Of a stretch of 64,000 nucleotides of DNA, positions 35,300 through 44,586 are shown piece by piece. The stretch is from Bifidobacterium callitrichidarum (GTDB lineage Bacteria; Actinomycetota; Actinomycetes; Actinomycetales; Bifidobacteriaceae). The stretch is from NCBI RefSeq assembly GCF_003129905.1, contig NZ_QFFM01000015.1:1-64000 (forward strand), read 5' to 3'. The position numbers and the translations under genes were made by a program. The notes beneath the pieces are model-generated. The model ran no database searches. It was not told the origin of the DNA and saw only the letters and a program-made list of their open reading frames with translations. How positions within the stretch are numbered: position 1 is the first letter of the stretch; each line of letters begins with the position of its first letter.

Positions 35300-37612
35300 G
35301 TGACCGAAGGAACCGTGCAGCACAATATGAGTGAGAACGAGCCCGTACAGATGATCGAGGGACGCTACCGCATCGTGCGCAACATCGCCGAGGGCGGTAT
35401 GGCGACCGTCTATGAAGCCGTCGATGAGCGCTTGGGACGCACCGTGGCGATCAAGGTCATGCACATGCAGCTCGCCAAGGGCCCCCACCGGGACCAGTTC
35501 GTGGAGCGGTTCCGCCGCGAGGCCAATTCGGCCGCGGCCATCGCCAACCCGCACGTGGTGCAGGTGTACGACACCGGCGAATACAACGGTCTTGATTTTC
35601 TGGTCATGGAGTACGTGCATGGCGTGAACCTGCGCCATGAGATGAACACGCAGGGCACCTTCTCCGTACGCGAGACCCTGCGCGTGGTGGCCGAGACGCT
35701 GGACGGTTTGGCGGCCGCGCACCGCATCGGCGTGGTGCATCGCGACATCAAACCGGAGAACATTCTGCTCAACGACCGAGGCCACGTGCAGATCACCGAT
35801 TTCGGTCTGGCCAAGGCCGCCAGCCAAGCCACGCTGAGCTCCACCGGCATGCTGCTGGGCACGGCCGCCTATCTGGCACCGGAGATGATCGAGAAGAACC
35901 AGGCCACCGCTCAGGGCGACCTGTATTCCGTGGGCATCATGGCATGGGAGATGCTCGCCGGCAAGGTGCCGTTCGATTCCGACAATCCCGTGACCCTCGT
36001 TTTCAAGCACGTCCATGAGGATGTGCCGTCCATCGCAACCGTGTGCCCCGGCATCGACCCCGCCGTGGCGGCGTTCATCTCCCATCTGACCGCCCGCGCG
36101 GTGGACGCGCGCCCGTCCGACGGCATGGCGGCCGCGGAGGAGCTGCGTAGGATGGCTGCCAAGCTGCCGTTGGAAGCATGGCAGTACCGCCTGCACGCCG
36201 AACCGACGGACGGCAACCGCACCGACTTCACCGCTCCGGCCCTCGTGGGTACCGTGGCCGAACCAGCCGTTCCCGGCGAGCGGCCCTCCGCCGCCAGTGC
36301 CGCTACTAACACATCCGCGGCTCCGGTACCGACCACCGCGATGCCGGCCAATGGCGGTTCCGGCACGGCCAGCGGCACATCGGCACCGACCGGCATGCCA
36401 TCCCCGGCCCTTCCCGCGCCGCCGGCACCACCTGTGGCGCGTACCACGGCCATCGATTCGAGCATGACGCAGGCCATGCCGCAACCGGGCAGCGAAACCC
36501 AGGTGCTCTCCCCCGTCGATGATCAGTTCACGCAGGCCATCGCCATGACAGACGGCGCACAGGATTCAGGCGGCGCCGCCCAGCATACGGACGGCATGGC
36601 CCCCGCCAAGAAGCCGTGGTGGAAGCGACCGCCGTTCATCATCACCATCGTCGTGGTGCTGGTATTGGCTCTCGTAGCCTCGGGCGGCGGCTGGTGGTGG
36701 TTCGCCGGTCCCGGCAGCTATTGGAGCGTGCCTCAGGCCGAGGACGTGACCTGCGCGGCGGATGAGTCGCAATGCTCGCTCACCGGCGCCGATTGGTCCA
36801 CGTACGAAAGCACGTTGAAGGCGCTCGGCATCCCCTATGAGACCAAACAGGAATACAGCGACGACGTGGCCGAAGGCAAGATCATCGCCACGTCCGTGAA
36901 CGGTTCGGATGCATTCGTCAACAGCCGCATCAGCAAGCGGCAGAATCAGAAGCTCACGGTCACGATCTCCCGCGGCGTGAAAATGGCCACCATCCCGGCC
37001 GACATCACGGACGTGAATTCCGCCAATGGCAAGAGCCCGCTCGCCGCGTTGAAGAAGGCCGGTTTCACCAACATCAAGCATGATTCGTCCAAGGACGAGT
37101 ATTCGCTGGACAAGCCCGAGGGCACGCTGCTGACCATCTCCCCGGATCCCGGCACCACGGCTAAGCACAACGCCGAAGTGACCGTGACCCTGAGCAAGGG
37201 CCCGATGCCGGTGAGCATGCCGGACATCGTGGGCAAGACGAAGGACGAGATGCAGGCCGCGTTCGACGAGCTGAAGCTCACGGCCAACGTCACCGAACAG
37301 TACGACGACAAGGTGGCCGCGGGCGACGTCATCTCGGCCTCGCAGCAGGCCGGCGCGCAGCTCAAGTGGGGCGATAGCGTGGACGTGGTGATTTCCAAGG
37401 GTCCGGAGACCACGGTGCTGCCGAACGTGGTAGGCATGAAGTACGATGCCGCCGCAGCCCAGCTGGAAAAGCTCGGCTTCACGGTGAAGAAGTCCGCGCC
37501 GTTGGGCGACATCACCCATGAAGTGCGCGTCCAGAGCCCCAAGGCCGGAGAGACCGTGCGCATCCGCGACGAGAACGGCACCCCCACCGTCGTCACCCTG
37601 ACCGTGGTGTGA
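35300..37612 (+). CDS. pknB: Transmembrane Ser/Thr protein kinase with PASTA repeats (PknB)
   Basis: A 770-residue kinase if the GTG at 35300 is used; GTG 35315 and ATG 35327 are alternatives. The kinase domain (about 20-285) has the Gly loop EGGMATVY, Lys52 in VAIKVM, HRDIKPEN (catalytic Asp149), DFG (Asp167) and APE. A Pro/Ala/Thr-rich juxtamembrane linker runs to about 440, then one membrane span (443-466). Outside are about four PASTA domains ending in SKGPMPVSMPDIVGK- and SKGPETTVLPNVVGM-type segments, which bind muropeptides or lipid II. It should coordinate wall growth and division by phosphorylating division and wall proteins. No phosphatase gene is adjacent in this window. Confidence 0.9.
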   Translation: MTEGTVQHNMSENEPVQMIEGRYRIVRNIAEGGMATVYEAVDERLGRTVAIKVMHMQLAKGPHRDQFVERFRREANSAAAIANPHVVQVYDTGEYNGLDFLVMEYVHGVNLRHEMNTQGTFSVRETLRVVAETLDGLAAAHRIGVVHRDIKPENILLNDRGHVQITDFGLAKAASQATLSSTGMLLGTAAYLAPEMIEKNQATAQGDLYSVGIMAWEMLAGKVPFDSDNPVTLVFKHVHEDVPSIATVCPGIDPAVAAFISHLTARAVDARPSDGMAAAEELRRMAAKLPLEAWQYRLHAEPTDGNRTDFTAPALVGTVAEPAVPGERPSAASAATNTSAAPVPTTAMPANGGSGTASGTSAPTGMPSPALPAPPAPPVARTTAIDSSMTQAMPQPGSETQVLSPVDDQFTQAIAMTDGAQDSGGAAQHTDGMAPAKKPWWKRPPFIITIVVVLVLALVASGGGWWWFAGPGSYWSVPQAEDVTCAADESQCSLTGADWSTYESTLKALGIPYETKQEYSDDVAEGKIIATSVNGSDAFVNSRISKRQNQKLTVTISRGVKMATIPADITDVNSANGKSPLAALKKAGFTNIKHDSSKDEYSLDKPEGTLLTISPDPGTTAKHNAEVTVTLSKGPMPVSMPDIVGKTKDEMQAAFDELKLTANVTEQYDDKVAAGDVISASQQAGAQLKWGDSVDVVISKGPETTVLPNVVGMKYDAAAAQLEKLGFTVKKSAPLGDITHEVRVQSPKAGETVRIRDENGTPTVVTLTVV

Positions 37613-37617
37613 TAACA

Positions 37618-37648
37618 AATTGGCTCCCCTCTCTGAGGGGAGCCAATT
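37618..37648. terminator. Bidirectional terminator built from the dispersed repeat
   Basis: Perfect 14-bp stem AATTGGCTCCCCTC with its complement and a 3-base loop, 5 bases after the kinase stop and 17 before the acyltransferase stop. The stem core GGCTCCCCTC-GAGGGGAGCC is the hairpin half of the dispersed repeat family. Confidence 0.8.
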
Positions 37649-37664
37649 ATCTCTCGACTATTTC

Positions 37665-38378
37665 CTACTCAGCCTTGCCTTCGGCCTCTTCAGCGGCCTT
37701 CTGGGCCTTGAGCTGTTCCTTGACCTTCTGGGCGTATTCGTCCACGTACTCCTGGCCGCTCATGGCCTGGATCGCAGCGGACACGCGGTCGGTCAGCGAG
37801 CGCAGATCCTCATGCGTGATCTCGTCGGCGGCCTTCTTCTGCACCTCGATGGGCTTGCCGTACATCACCTGCGTGCGGCCCTTCTTCGGAATGGAGGTGC
37901 CGATGGGCTGCAGCTTGTCCGTGCCGATGATGGCGGTGGGTACGATCGGGCAGCCGGTCTCCAGCGCCAGTCGCGCCACGCCCGTATGGCCCTTGTACAT
38001 GCGACCGTCGGGGCTGCGGGTGCCCTCGATATGGATGCCGAACAGGTGGCCGTCCTCGATGATCTCACGCGCATGCTCCAGCGCGCCGAGCGACTTGGAA
38101 CCACCGGAACGATCCACCGGGAACACGCCCACGGACGTGAACCACCACTTCTTGAACTTGCCCTTCAGGCCCTTGCCCTCGAAATACTCGGCCTTGCCCA
38201 TGAAATGCACCATGCGCGGGCAGGTGATCGGGATGAGCGCGTCGTCGATCACGGCCAGATGGTTCGCGGCGATGATGGCGCCGCCCTTGCGCGGCACATT
38301 ATTGAGTCCGGTGGCGGTGGGGCCAAGACGATGGCGGGCGATGGGACCGAAGACCTTGACGAAGAACCAGTACAGCAC
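37665..38378 (-). CDS. plsC: 1-acyl-sn-glycerol-3-phosphate acyltransferase (PlsC)
   Basis: A 237-residue membrane-associated acyltransferase that adds the second acyl chain to lysophosphatidic acid. The NHLAVID block is the catalytic His-x4-Asp motif and EGTRS the glycerol-phosphate-binding motif. GTG at 38378 is the start: no ATG precedes the first motif in frame, and GGGAGGG lies about ten bases upstream. The C-terminus is an Ala/Glu/Lys-rich coiled tail of about 40 residues. It is divergent from the two-TM protein gene and ends convergently with the kinase gene. Confidence 0.88.
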   Translation of the reverse strand: MLYWFFVKVFGPIARHRLGPTATGLNNVPRKGGAIIAANHLAVIDDALIPITCPRMVHFMGKAEYFEGKGLKGKFKKWWFTSVGVFPVDRSGGSKSLGALEHAREIIEDGHLFGIHIEGTRSPDGRMYKGHTGVARLALETGCPIVPTAIIGTDKLQPIGTSIPKKGRTQVMYGKPIEVQKKAADEITHEDLRSLTDRVSAAIQAMSGQEYVDEYAQKVKEQLKAQKAAEEAEGKAE

Positions 38379-38429
38379 TTGGCGTTTCCCTCCCTGCGCG
38401 GTTTGGGGCGACAGATTACAGTGGTATGT

Positions 38430-39215
38430 ATGACTGACCTCAACAATACCAATGCGGCAGACGAGCCGACAGTCCCCACGCCGGATGATGGAGCAAAGCA
38501 CGACGATTCGACTGGCGCCTCCGCCGGCAAGTCCTCCGGCAAGCCGTCGTCCGATCAGCAGTCCACCCCCGCTGACCTCGGCAATCTCGATGCGGCATGG
38601 GCCGCGTTCCAAGCCGAGCATGAGGCCGACCTCAACGATGTGGCGTCCTCGCGTCAGGCCAGGAAGTTCGAGAAGCAGGCGCAACGCCGTGAGAAGGAGG
38701 CGCTGCTGTCCGTCAACGATTTGGATCTGGGCACGTTCACCGACGATGCGCGCCCGTTGGGTGGTGGGTTGCGTGACCGTCTGCGCGGCGGCAAGCGCAC
38801 GTCCCGCAACCGTCATGAGATTCCCAACGATCCGAAGAACGCCGGCAGCACGTGGGGCGATGGCGATGCCGCCCGTTCGGGTCCGCGCGACTTCACCGGC
38901 CGCAGCTGGCTCGACACCGATGATGTGATGGACGAGCAGGACGACGGCGGCTTCACTCCCCCGAACCCGGAGATCGGCCCGGTGCATGCCTCGACAGTGC
39001 TGTTGCTGGCGTTGCTCGTCATTGGTGTGGCGGGCACGGTGGTGATGGTGCTGGTCCCCTCGCTCTATGGGATTCCGGTGATCAGCGCGCTGCTCAACAT
39101 CGTATTCGGCATCTGCACGGTGCTTGGTCTGGGCGGACTTGTCGTCAAGGTGCTTAACCGCAAGAACCGCCCCGGCGACAAGGGCGGCTATTTCGACGAC
39201 GGCGCACGGGTGTAA
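38430..39215 (+). CDS. Two-TM membrane protein of unknown function
   Basis: A 261-residue protein: a charged, Ala/Asp/Ser-rich N-terminal 185 residues (cytoplasmic, with a probable helix around EKQAQRREKEALLSV) followed by two membrane spans (about 187-209 and 216-240) and a short basic tail. I do not recognise a named family. The start ATG lies seven bases after TACAGT, a possible -10, with no ribosome site, so translation may be leaderless. It is 51 bases from the divergent acyltransferase gene. Confidence 0.65.
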   Translation: MTDLNNTNAADEPTVPTPDDGAKHDDSTGASAGKSSGKPSSDQQSTPADLGNLDAAWAAFQAEHEADLNDVASSRQARKFEKQAQRREKEALLSVNDLDLGTFTDDARPLGGGLRDRLRGGKRTSRNRHEIPNDPKNAGSTWGDGDAARSGPRDFTGRSWLDTDDVMDEQDDGGFTPPNPEIGPVHASTVLLLALLVIGVAGTVVMVLVPSLYGIPVISALLNIVFGICTVLGLGGLVVKVLNRKNRPGDKGGYFDDGARV

Positions 39216-39224
39216 GCGTACCCT

Positions 39225-39393
39225 AGCTCCCTCTGACGAGGGAGCTGTCGAACGAAGTGAGACTGAGGGAGAGAAGCCGGCGTCAGCCGTATGAAAAGGC
39301 ATCGGCCATCGGCCGATTCGATTTTTCTAGCGACTGCGTCGCGCTTCTCTCCCTCAGTCAGCTTCGCTGACAGCTCCCTCATCAGAGGGAGCC
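39225..39393. repeat. Inverted pair of dispersed stem-loop repeats (copies 4 and 5)
   Basis: Left copy 39225-39277 and right copy 39343-39393 are near-complementary over about 50 bases; the tail of the left copy contains GAACGAAGTGAGACTGAG, that of the right copy reads TCAGTCAGCTTCGCTGACAG. The 65-base spacer has a GGCCATCGGCC hairpin. The pair lies between convergent genes and can form a long cruciform or act as terminator in both directions. Confidence 0.8.
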
Positions 39394-39401
39394 AAGATAT
39401 T

Positions 39402-40715
39402 TCATGACGCGAAGTCGATGGATTCCTGGAGTTCGGCGATCATGTCTTTGGCGGCGTCCAAGGCCTTGCGCTTGCCGAAGACCACATCCTGCTGATAGCG
39501 CACGATGATCTTGTCCAGTTCCGAGGCGCCGTTGGGTGTGATCGACGGCGGGTTCCCCAACGTCGGCTGGATCTTGTCCATGAAGTCCAGCGACGTACGG
39601 TCGGTTCCGGTCGCGTCCTTGGCGAGCATCCTGCGGATGTCGTTGTTGGCGGGGATGCCACGCTCGGTGCCCAGAATCGCGCCGGCGTTCTTGTCATTGA
39701 CCAGGTAATCGACCAGCATGGCCGCCTCGGCCGGGTGCTGGCTGCCGGAGGATACCGCCCAATACATGCCGGGCTTCAGATACATGGTCTTCTCCCCCGG
39801 CGTGACCTGAGGCACCGGTGCCAACGTCATGTTGTCCGTGCCGGCCGCCTGCGCGTAGGGGGTGATCTGCGTGGCCTGCGTGATCATCATCGCCTGCTTG
39901 CCTTTGCCGAAGTCGGTGTCGTTCAGGGTGGCGGCGGTGTTCTCGCTCCAGCGCTCGGCGTTGCCTTCGATGCCGTTTTTGGCCCAATCCGCAGGCAGTT
40001 GGAGGAACGAGGCCAACGTCTCGGGCGAGATGGTGACGGCATTGCCCTTGAACAGGTTCTCCCCATGTTGGCGGGCCCACAATTGCAGACCGTAGCCGTT
40101 GTTCGGTGCGATGGCGCCTATCGTCTTGCCGCCCGATTTCTCGGTGACCTGCTTGGCGAAGTCCGAGAACTCGTCCCAGGTCCAGGTGTCGGTGTCCGGC
40201 AGCGTAAGCCCCAAGCTGTCCAACACGTCATTGTTGATGATGACGCCATACTGCGAGGTCGTCATCGGCGCGGCAACCTGCTTGCCGTCCACCTGGCCCA
40301 TGGCCTTCAATGACGGGTCCATCGTGCTGAGATCCAGGTAGTCCGATGCCTTGTTGAGGTCGAGCAACGCATCCATCGACCCGTAGAACGCCAGATACAG
40401 CTCATCCATCTGCATGACGTCCGGCGCGTTGCCGCCGGCGGATTGCACGGCGAGCTTGTCCCAGTAACCGGTCCAGTCGGAGTATTCGGTCTCCACATGG
40501 ATGTTGGGATGTTCCTTCTCGAACCCGGCGATCGCCTCCTCCGTGGCCTTGATGCGGGCGTCGCCGCCCCACCAGCTCAGACGAATCGTCACGTCGCCAT
40601 TGGCGGGCACAACCGGCACGTTGGCAGCGCCGACCGAGCTGCCGCATGCGGTGGTCGCCAGTAATGTCACGGCTGCCAGGCCGGTCGCCACATATTTCTT
40701 CCACATACGCTTCAT
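39402..40715 (-). CDS. Carbohydrate ABC transporter substrate-binding lipoprotein (CUT1)
   Basis: A 437-residue family 1 extracellular solute-binding protein. Residues 1-23 are a lipoprotein signal (KKYVATGLAAVTLLATTACG) with Cys24 as the lipidated residue. Domain markers: WWGGDARIKATEEAIAGFEK near the N-terminus, GNAPDVMQMDELYL, and TWTWDEFSDFAKQV. It should deliver an oligosaccharide to the two permeases encoded upstream. Unusually it is the last gene of the operon, after a 125-base hairpin-bearing gap; GGAG precedes the ATG. No ATPase gene is present, as usual for bifidobacterial CUT1 systems that share one MsmK-type ATPase. Confidence 0.9.
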   Translation of the reverse strand: MKRMWKKYVATGLAAVTLLATTACGSSVGAANVPVVPANGDVTIRLSWWGGDARIKATEEAIAGFEKEHPNIHVETEYSDWTGYWDKLAVQSAGGNAPDVMQMDELYLAFYGSMDALLDLNKASDYLDLSTMDPSLKAMGQVDGKQVAAPMTTSQYGVIINNDVLDSLGLTLPDTDTWTWDEFSDFAKQVTEKSGGKTIGAIAPNNGYGLQLWARQHGENLFKGNAVTISPETLASFLQLPADWAKNGIEGNAERWSENTAATLNDTDFGKGKQAMMITQATQITPYAQAAGTDNMTLAPVPQVTPGEKTMYLKPGMYWAVSSGSQHPAEAAMLVDYLVNDKNAGAILGTERGIPANNDIRRMLAKDATGTDRTSLDFMDKIQPTLGNPPSITPNGASELDKIIVRYQQDVVFGKRKALDAAKDMIAELQESIDFAS

Positions 40716-40740
40716 TGTCTACTCCTATACGGAGGCAGGG

Positions 40741-40832
40741 AACATGGATGTGTGCGGTATCAAGGCGCGTCGACGAAGGCGTACGAAGGTACGTCGAGGA
40801 GACGGCAACGCAGATAACGCTCCATCCATGTT
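40741..40832 (-). promoter_or_regulatory. Intercistronic inverted repeat before the binding-protein gene
   Basis: AACATGGATG (40741-40750) pairs exactly with 40823-40832, with an inner TCGACG/CGTCGA stem. It occupies the gap between the second permease and the binding protein and could stabilise or process the transcript so that the binding protein is made in excess. Confidence 0.5.
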
Positions 40833-40840
40833 TTCTGCCA

Positions 40841-41812
40841 TCACTTTCCTCCGGTGGTGGCGATCCCCTGAACCAAATATTTCTGTCCGAACGTGAATAC
40901 CAGGAACAGCGGAATCAACGAGACCACGCTCATCGCGAACATCGGGCCGTAGCTGGACTGGGACTGCGCATCGATGAAGGTGCGCAGGGCGATTGGCACG
41001 GTGGCCATGTCCGGCTTGGTCAGGTAGAGCAGCTGGCTAAAGAAGTCGTTCCACGTCCAGATGAACGTGAACACCGCACAGGTGCCGATGGCCGGCTTCA
41101 TCAGGGGCAGCAGGATCTGGAAGAAGATGCGCACGTGGCCGGCGCCGTCCAGTTTGGCGGCCTCGTCGAGGTCATGCGGCAGGCCGCGCAGGAACTGGTA
41201 GAACAGGAAGGTGAAGAACCCGTCCATCGCGAGGAACTTCGGCACGATCAGCGGCACGAAGGTGTTGATCATATGGAGTGAATTCCACATGATGTACTGC
41301 GGGATCACGATCACGTGGATCGGGATCATCAGCATCAGGAGCATGAAGCCGAACAGCACCCCGCGGAACCGGAAGTTGAGTCGCGCGAAGGCGTAGGCGG
41401 CCATCGAGCAGGTGAGGATGTTGCCGATGATGGCGAACACCACGATGATCAGCGAGTTGAGGATGTACCGGCCGAACGGGTAGCTCAGCGCGTTCCATCC
41501 GGCCACGTAGTTCTGCCAGACCGGATGGGTGACCACGAGCCCCATGTTGGTGAAGATCTCGCTTTGCGGACGCAGGGAGCTGGCGATCATCCACAGAATC
41601 GGGTAGAGCATGATGATGGCGAGCAGCAGCACCACGATCTGCTTGATGACGGAACCCACCGTGCGTGCGACCGCGCGGCCTCGGCTGCCGTTCATGCCGG
41701 CGCCGGATCCCAGGTCGACCGCGGACCGCAGATTGGACTGCATCCTTGCCTGCTGTGCGCCGGAACGGAGCCGTGCGCGACGTTTCATAACCAATGCTCG
41801 TACGTCAGTCAT
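40841..41812 (-). CDS. ABC transporter permease, MalG-like (CUT1)
   Basis: A 323-residue permease with six predicted spans. The EAA loop LDEAAKLDGAGHVRIFFQ is the site that contacts the ATPase. The family-type N-terminal 45 residues are basic and low complexity. The ATG overlaps the end of the first permease gene by eight bases (ATGACTGA), with no separate ribosome site, so it is translationally coupled. It forms a heterodimer with the MalF-like partner. Confidence 0.88.
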   Translation of the reverse strand: MTDVRALVMKRRARLRSGAQQARMQSNLRSAVDLGSGAGMNGSRGRAVARTVGSVIKQIVVLLLAIIMLYPILWMIASSLRPQSEIFTNMGLVVTHPVWQNYVAGWNALSYPFGRYILNSLIIVVFAIIGNILTCSMAAYAFARLNFRFRGVLFGFMLLMLMIPIHVIVIPQYIMWNSLHMINTFVPLIVPKFLAMDGFFTFLFYQFLRGLPHDLDEAAKLDGAGHVRIFFQILLPLMKPAIGTCAVFTFIWTWNDFFSQLLYLTKPDMATVPIALRTFIDAQSQSSYGPMFAMSVVSLIPLFLVFTFGQKYLVQGIATTGGK

Positions 41813-42737
41813 CGTAATGCACCCAGAACTTGGAAAGAGCGAAGTTGATACCGGTGAGCACGGCCACGATCACCACCATGATCCATGCCAGCGCGGAGGC
41901 GTATCCCATGCGCAGGGAAGCGAAGCCCTGCTGGTAGAGATACAGCGTGTAGAACAGTGTGGAGTCGGATGGGCCGCCGGTGCCGCCGGAGACCACGTAG
42001 GCCTGCGTGAACGTCTGGAAGGAGTTGATCACGCTCATCACGAGGTTGAAGAAGATGATTGGCGAAAGCATCGGCAGGGTGATGGAGCGGAACTGACGCC
42101 ATTTGCCGGCACCGTCCACACTGGCCGCCTCGTACAGTTCGCGCGGGATCTGGCGCAGGCCGGCGAGGAAGATGACCATCGGCGAGCCGAACTGCCAGAT
42201 GTGCAGGGCCATCAACGTCCAATTGGCAGTGTCCGGGTTGGCTATCCAAGACATCGAGGTGTCGATGCCGAACAGGCCGAGGAAGGCGTTGAACAGGCCG
42301 TCCGAGCCGAAGACCATCTTCCACAGCACCGCCACGGCCACCGAACCGCCCAGCATGGAGGGCAGGTAGAACGCCGAGCGGTAGAACGCGAGTCCCCTCA
42401 TGCCGCGATCGAGCAGCACCGCCAGCGCCAGGGCCGCCACCAGCTGCAGTGGCACGGAGATGACCACATACGTCAACGTGACCGTGAGCGAGTTCAGGAA
42501 GCGCGGATCGGCGAGCATGTGCCGGTAGTTCATGAGTCCGACGAACTGCGGCGGCTTGATCATGTTGTATTTGGTGAACGAGATTCCCAGCGAGTACAGC
42601 ATCGGGATCAGACTCAGGAAAATCGCGCCGATCAGCCACGGCGCGAGGAATCCCAACGCCACCTTGGTGTCTTTCGGCTTGTCTTTCGGCTTGTGCCGGT
42701 TTTTGACCAGCGTGCCGAATTCCGCAAACGAACTCAC
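41805..42737 (-). CDS. ABC transporter permease, MalF-like (CUT1)
   Basis: A 310-residue permease with about six spans; EAA loop YEAASVDGAGKWRQFRS. GTG at 42737 is the start, six bases after GGAGG. It is the first gene of the three-gene import operon. Its upstream gap (42738-42923) contains direct repeats of GTTGCC also found before both LacI-type genes, so it is likely under one of them. Partner of the MalG-like permease and the lipoprotein. No closer substrate call is possible than an oligosaccharide. Confidence 0.88.
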   Translation of the reverse strand: MSSFAEFGTLVKNRHKPKDKPKDTKVALGFLAPWLIGAIFLSLIPMLYSLGISFTKYNMIKPPQFVGLMNYRHMLADPRFLNSLTVTLTYVVISVPLQLVAALALAVLLDRGMRGLAFYRSAFYLPSMLGGSVAVAVLWKMVFGSDGLFNAFLGLFGIDTSMSWIANPDTANWTLMALHIWQFGSPMVIFLAGLRQIPRELYEAASVDGAGKWRQFRSITLPMLSPIIFFNLVMSVINSFQTFTQAYVVSGGTGGPSDSTLFYTLYLYQQGFASLRMGYASALAWIMVVIVAVLTGINFALSKFWVHYDD

Positions 42738-42808
42738 AATGTTCCTCCCACGAATCTAAGCCGTCATCGGCCGAATCTGCGTCATAGCCTACTGCCGCAA
42801 CATCCAGC

Positions 42809-42833
42809 GTTGCCACTTGTTGCCAAAGTTGCA
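42809..42833. promoter_or_regulatory. GTTGCC direct-repeat array before the ABC operon
   Basis: GTTGCC (42809), GTTGCC (42819) and GTTGCA (42828) on the plus strand, one helical turn apart. The pair GTTGCC-AAA-GTTGC is almost the same as in the 52592-52607 array. Confidence 0.6.
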
Positions 42834-42923
42834 CTCATAGAGTCATGCCAATGACGCCACAACCCCTCTCATGGAATCACGGCATCATTGGCAATGCAAT
42901 CCGGAGTGACTTCGCGATGCCGC

Positions 42924-44477
42924 TCAGGACCGGATACCGTCGAATACGACGTTCCGGGTGTGGCGAAGGCGGATGCTCATATGGTCCTCATCCGACGTCT
43001 TGCGGTCCGGTGCGATGGTGAAGCCGATGTTATGGAACGCCACATTCCGCACCTCGTATCCGGGCACGTCGAAGCCCTGCACATCGATGTCGCAGTCGAT
43101 ATCGCCGATCGAACCACCGGACACCGTGCTCGGGTCGAACCGGTCGAGGAGATGGACATCGCGGAATTCCATGTTCTCGAACACCGGCGGCACATCGGAA
43201 CCCTCGCCGTCGTCGTTGTACCCCACCGAATGAATCATGATGCGAGAGGTCCTGCACTGGCGCATGCGCACGCCGCGCACATATCCGCCGCGCTTCTTCG
43301 TGGCCTTGACCTCCAGACCATAGGCGGTGCGGGACATGTCGCAGTCCCAGACCTCCACGTCGCTCACGCCTCCCGACATCTCGCTGCCGATGGCGATGCC
43401 CCAGCCGAACAACGAATTGCAGTCGAAGATTCGCACGTGTTCGGTGGGACGGTTGATGACGTTTCCCTCCGGGTTGCGACCTGATTTGATGGCCACCATG
43501 TCATCGCCGGTTTCGAACGCGCAGCCGAACACCGCGACGTTCGTGGAGGAGTCGGGATCGCAGCCATCACCGTTCCACACGGCGCGGGAGACGAAGGTGC
43601 AGTCGGAGACCGTGACGTGGTCGCTGTACACGAAGTGCAGATTCCAGGCCGGGCCCATACCGACGGTCAGGCCGCTGATGACGATGTTGCGTCCGTTGGA
43701 CACGTTGATCAGGCGACCGCGTACTCGGCCGGCCAATGTGGTGGGTTTCTCGAACTCCGCGATCCTGTCGCCCAAGGCGATCAGCTGGTCCTTCAGCCGT
43801 TCCATTTCCTGGTCGATGGTGGACTGCATGAGTTCCACGCCGCCTCCGAGAATCGAGCCATGGCCGCGGATGACGATGTTCTCGCAGTTGTACGACGAGG
43901 AATGGTCGAGCACGCCGATGTTGAGCAGGCTGGAATACCGCTCCCCCTCGATACCTTCGAATCGGCTCCAGATGCGCGGCTCATAGTCGGCCGGGTTGGA
44001 GCTTCCCTGCAGCACGCCGCCATGTTCGATGACCAGTTCAGTGTTCGAATGCAGGCGCAGGGCGCCGGAGAGGAAAACGCCTTTGGGAATGATCACCTGA
44101 TGCTCGGCGTCGCAGTCGTCCAGCGCGCGCTGGATGGCGGCGGTGTTGAGCGTGGCGCCGTCGCCCACGGCGTTGTACGGCGGCAGGCTCACGTCGAGGC
44201 GCTGCTTCACGGGGGCGGTGACGGCATGCTCCGTCAGCAGCGGCACGAATCGCCCGGAGCCGTCGGCATCATAGCCGACCTCCACCGTATGCGCGCTGGC
44301 GGGCTCGAGATCCTCGAAGGTGTAGTGCGTCAGGGCGAGTTCCACCGGTTCGCCGCCGTCGAGGGACACATGGAAGCGACGGTCGGGCGTCGCGTCGTCG
44401 GGCAACAGCCACCACACGGTCAGCGTGGTGTCCGTGACCAGTATGTCGTGGTCGAATTCATGGGTATCGGTTGTCAT
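42924..44477 (-). CDS. GH28-like pectin-backbone hydrolase, cytoplasmic
   Basis: A 517-residue right-handed beta-helix protein with a short beta-sandwich-like N-terminal part (1-100). GH28 catalytic blocks are WNGDGCDPDSS (first Asp), ETGDDMVAIKSGRN (Asp-Asp pair), and FGWGIAIGSEMSGG, where the usual GHG reads GWG, so the canonical His is replaced by Trp. The last block VKATKKRGG replaces the common RIKT. There is no signal peptide, so it acts inside on imported oligosaccharides. Family members cleave galacturonosyl or rhamnogalacturonosyl bonds; the His change makes exact activity uncertain. AAGGA precedes the ATG. It is downstream of GPH1 in the same direction, after a terminator. Confidence 0.78.
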   Translation of the reverse strand: MTTDTHEFDHDILVTDTTLTVWWLLPDDATPDRRFHVSLDGGEPVELALTHYTFEDLEPASAHTVEVGYDADGSGRFVPLLTEHAVTAPVKQRLDVSLPPYNAVGDGATLNTAAIQRALDDCDAEHQVIIPKGVFLSGALRLHSNTELVIEHGGVLQGSSNPADYEPRIWSRFEGIEGERYSSLLNIGVLDHSSSYNCENIVIRGHGSILGGGVELMQSTIDQEMERLKDQLIALGDRIAEFEKPTTLAGRVRGRLINVSNGRNIVISGLTVGMGPAWNLHFVYSDHVTVSDCTFVSRAVWNGDGCDPDSSTNVAVFGCAFETGDDMVAIKSGRNPEGNVINRPTEHVRIFDCNSLFGWGIAIGSEMSGGVSDVEVWDCDMSRTAYGLEVKATKKRGGYVRGVRMRQCRTSRIMIHSVGYNDDGEGSDVPPVFENMEFRDVHLLDRFDPSTVSGGSIGDIDCDIDVQGFDVPGYEVRNVAFHNIGFTIAPDRKTSDEDHMSIRLRHTRNVVFDGIRS

Positions 44478-44513
44478 GATTTCATTCCTTCATCACGATG
44501 AGTCAATGATATG

Positions 44514-44576
44514 AAAAAGGTGGCGGAACCATTCCGTCCGCGGGATGCACCGCCAGGACTCACGGTCCCGCCACCT
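44514..44576 (-). terminator. Terminator after the first GPH symporter gene
   Basis: AGGTGGCGG (44518-44526) pairs with 44568-44576 across a 41-base loop; on the minus strand TTTTT follows. It may be partial, because the GH28-like gene starts only 37 bases later. Confidence 0.6.
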
Positions 44577-44586
44577 GGGTATCAGG

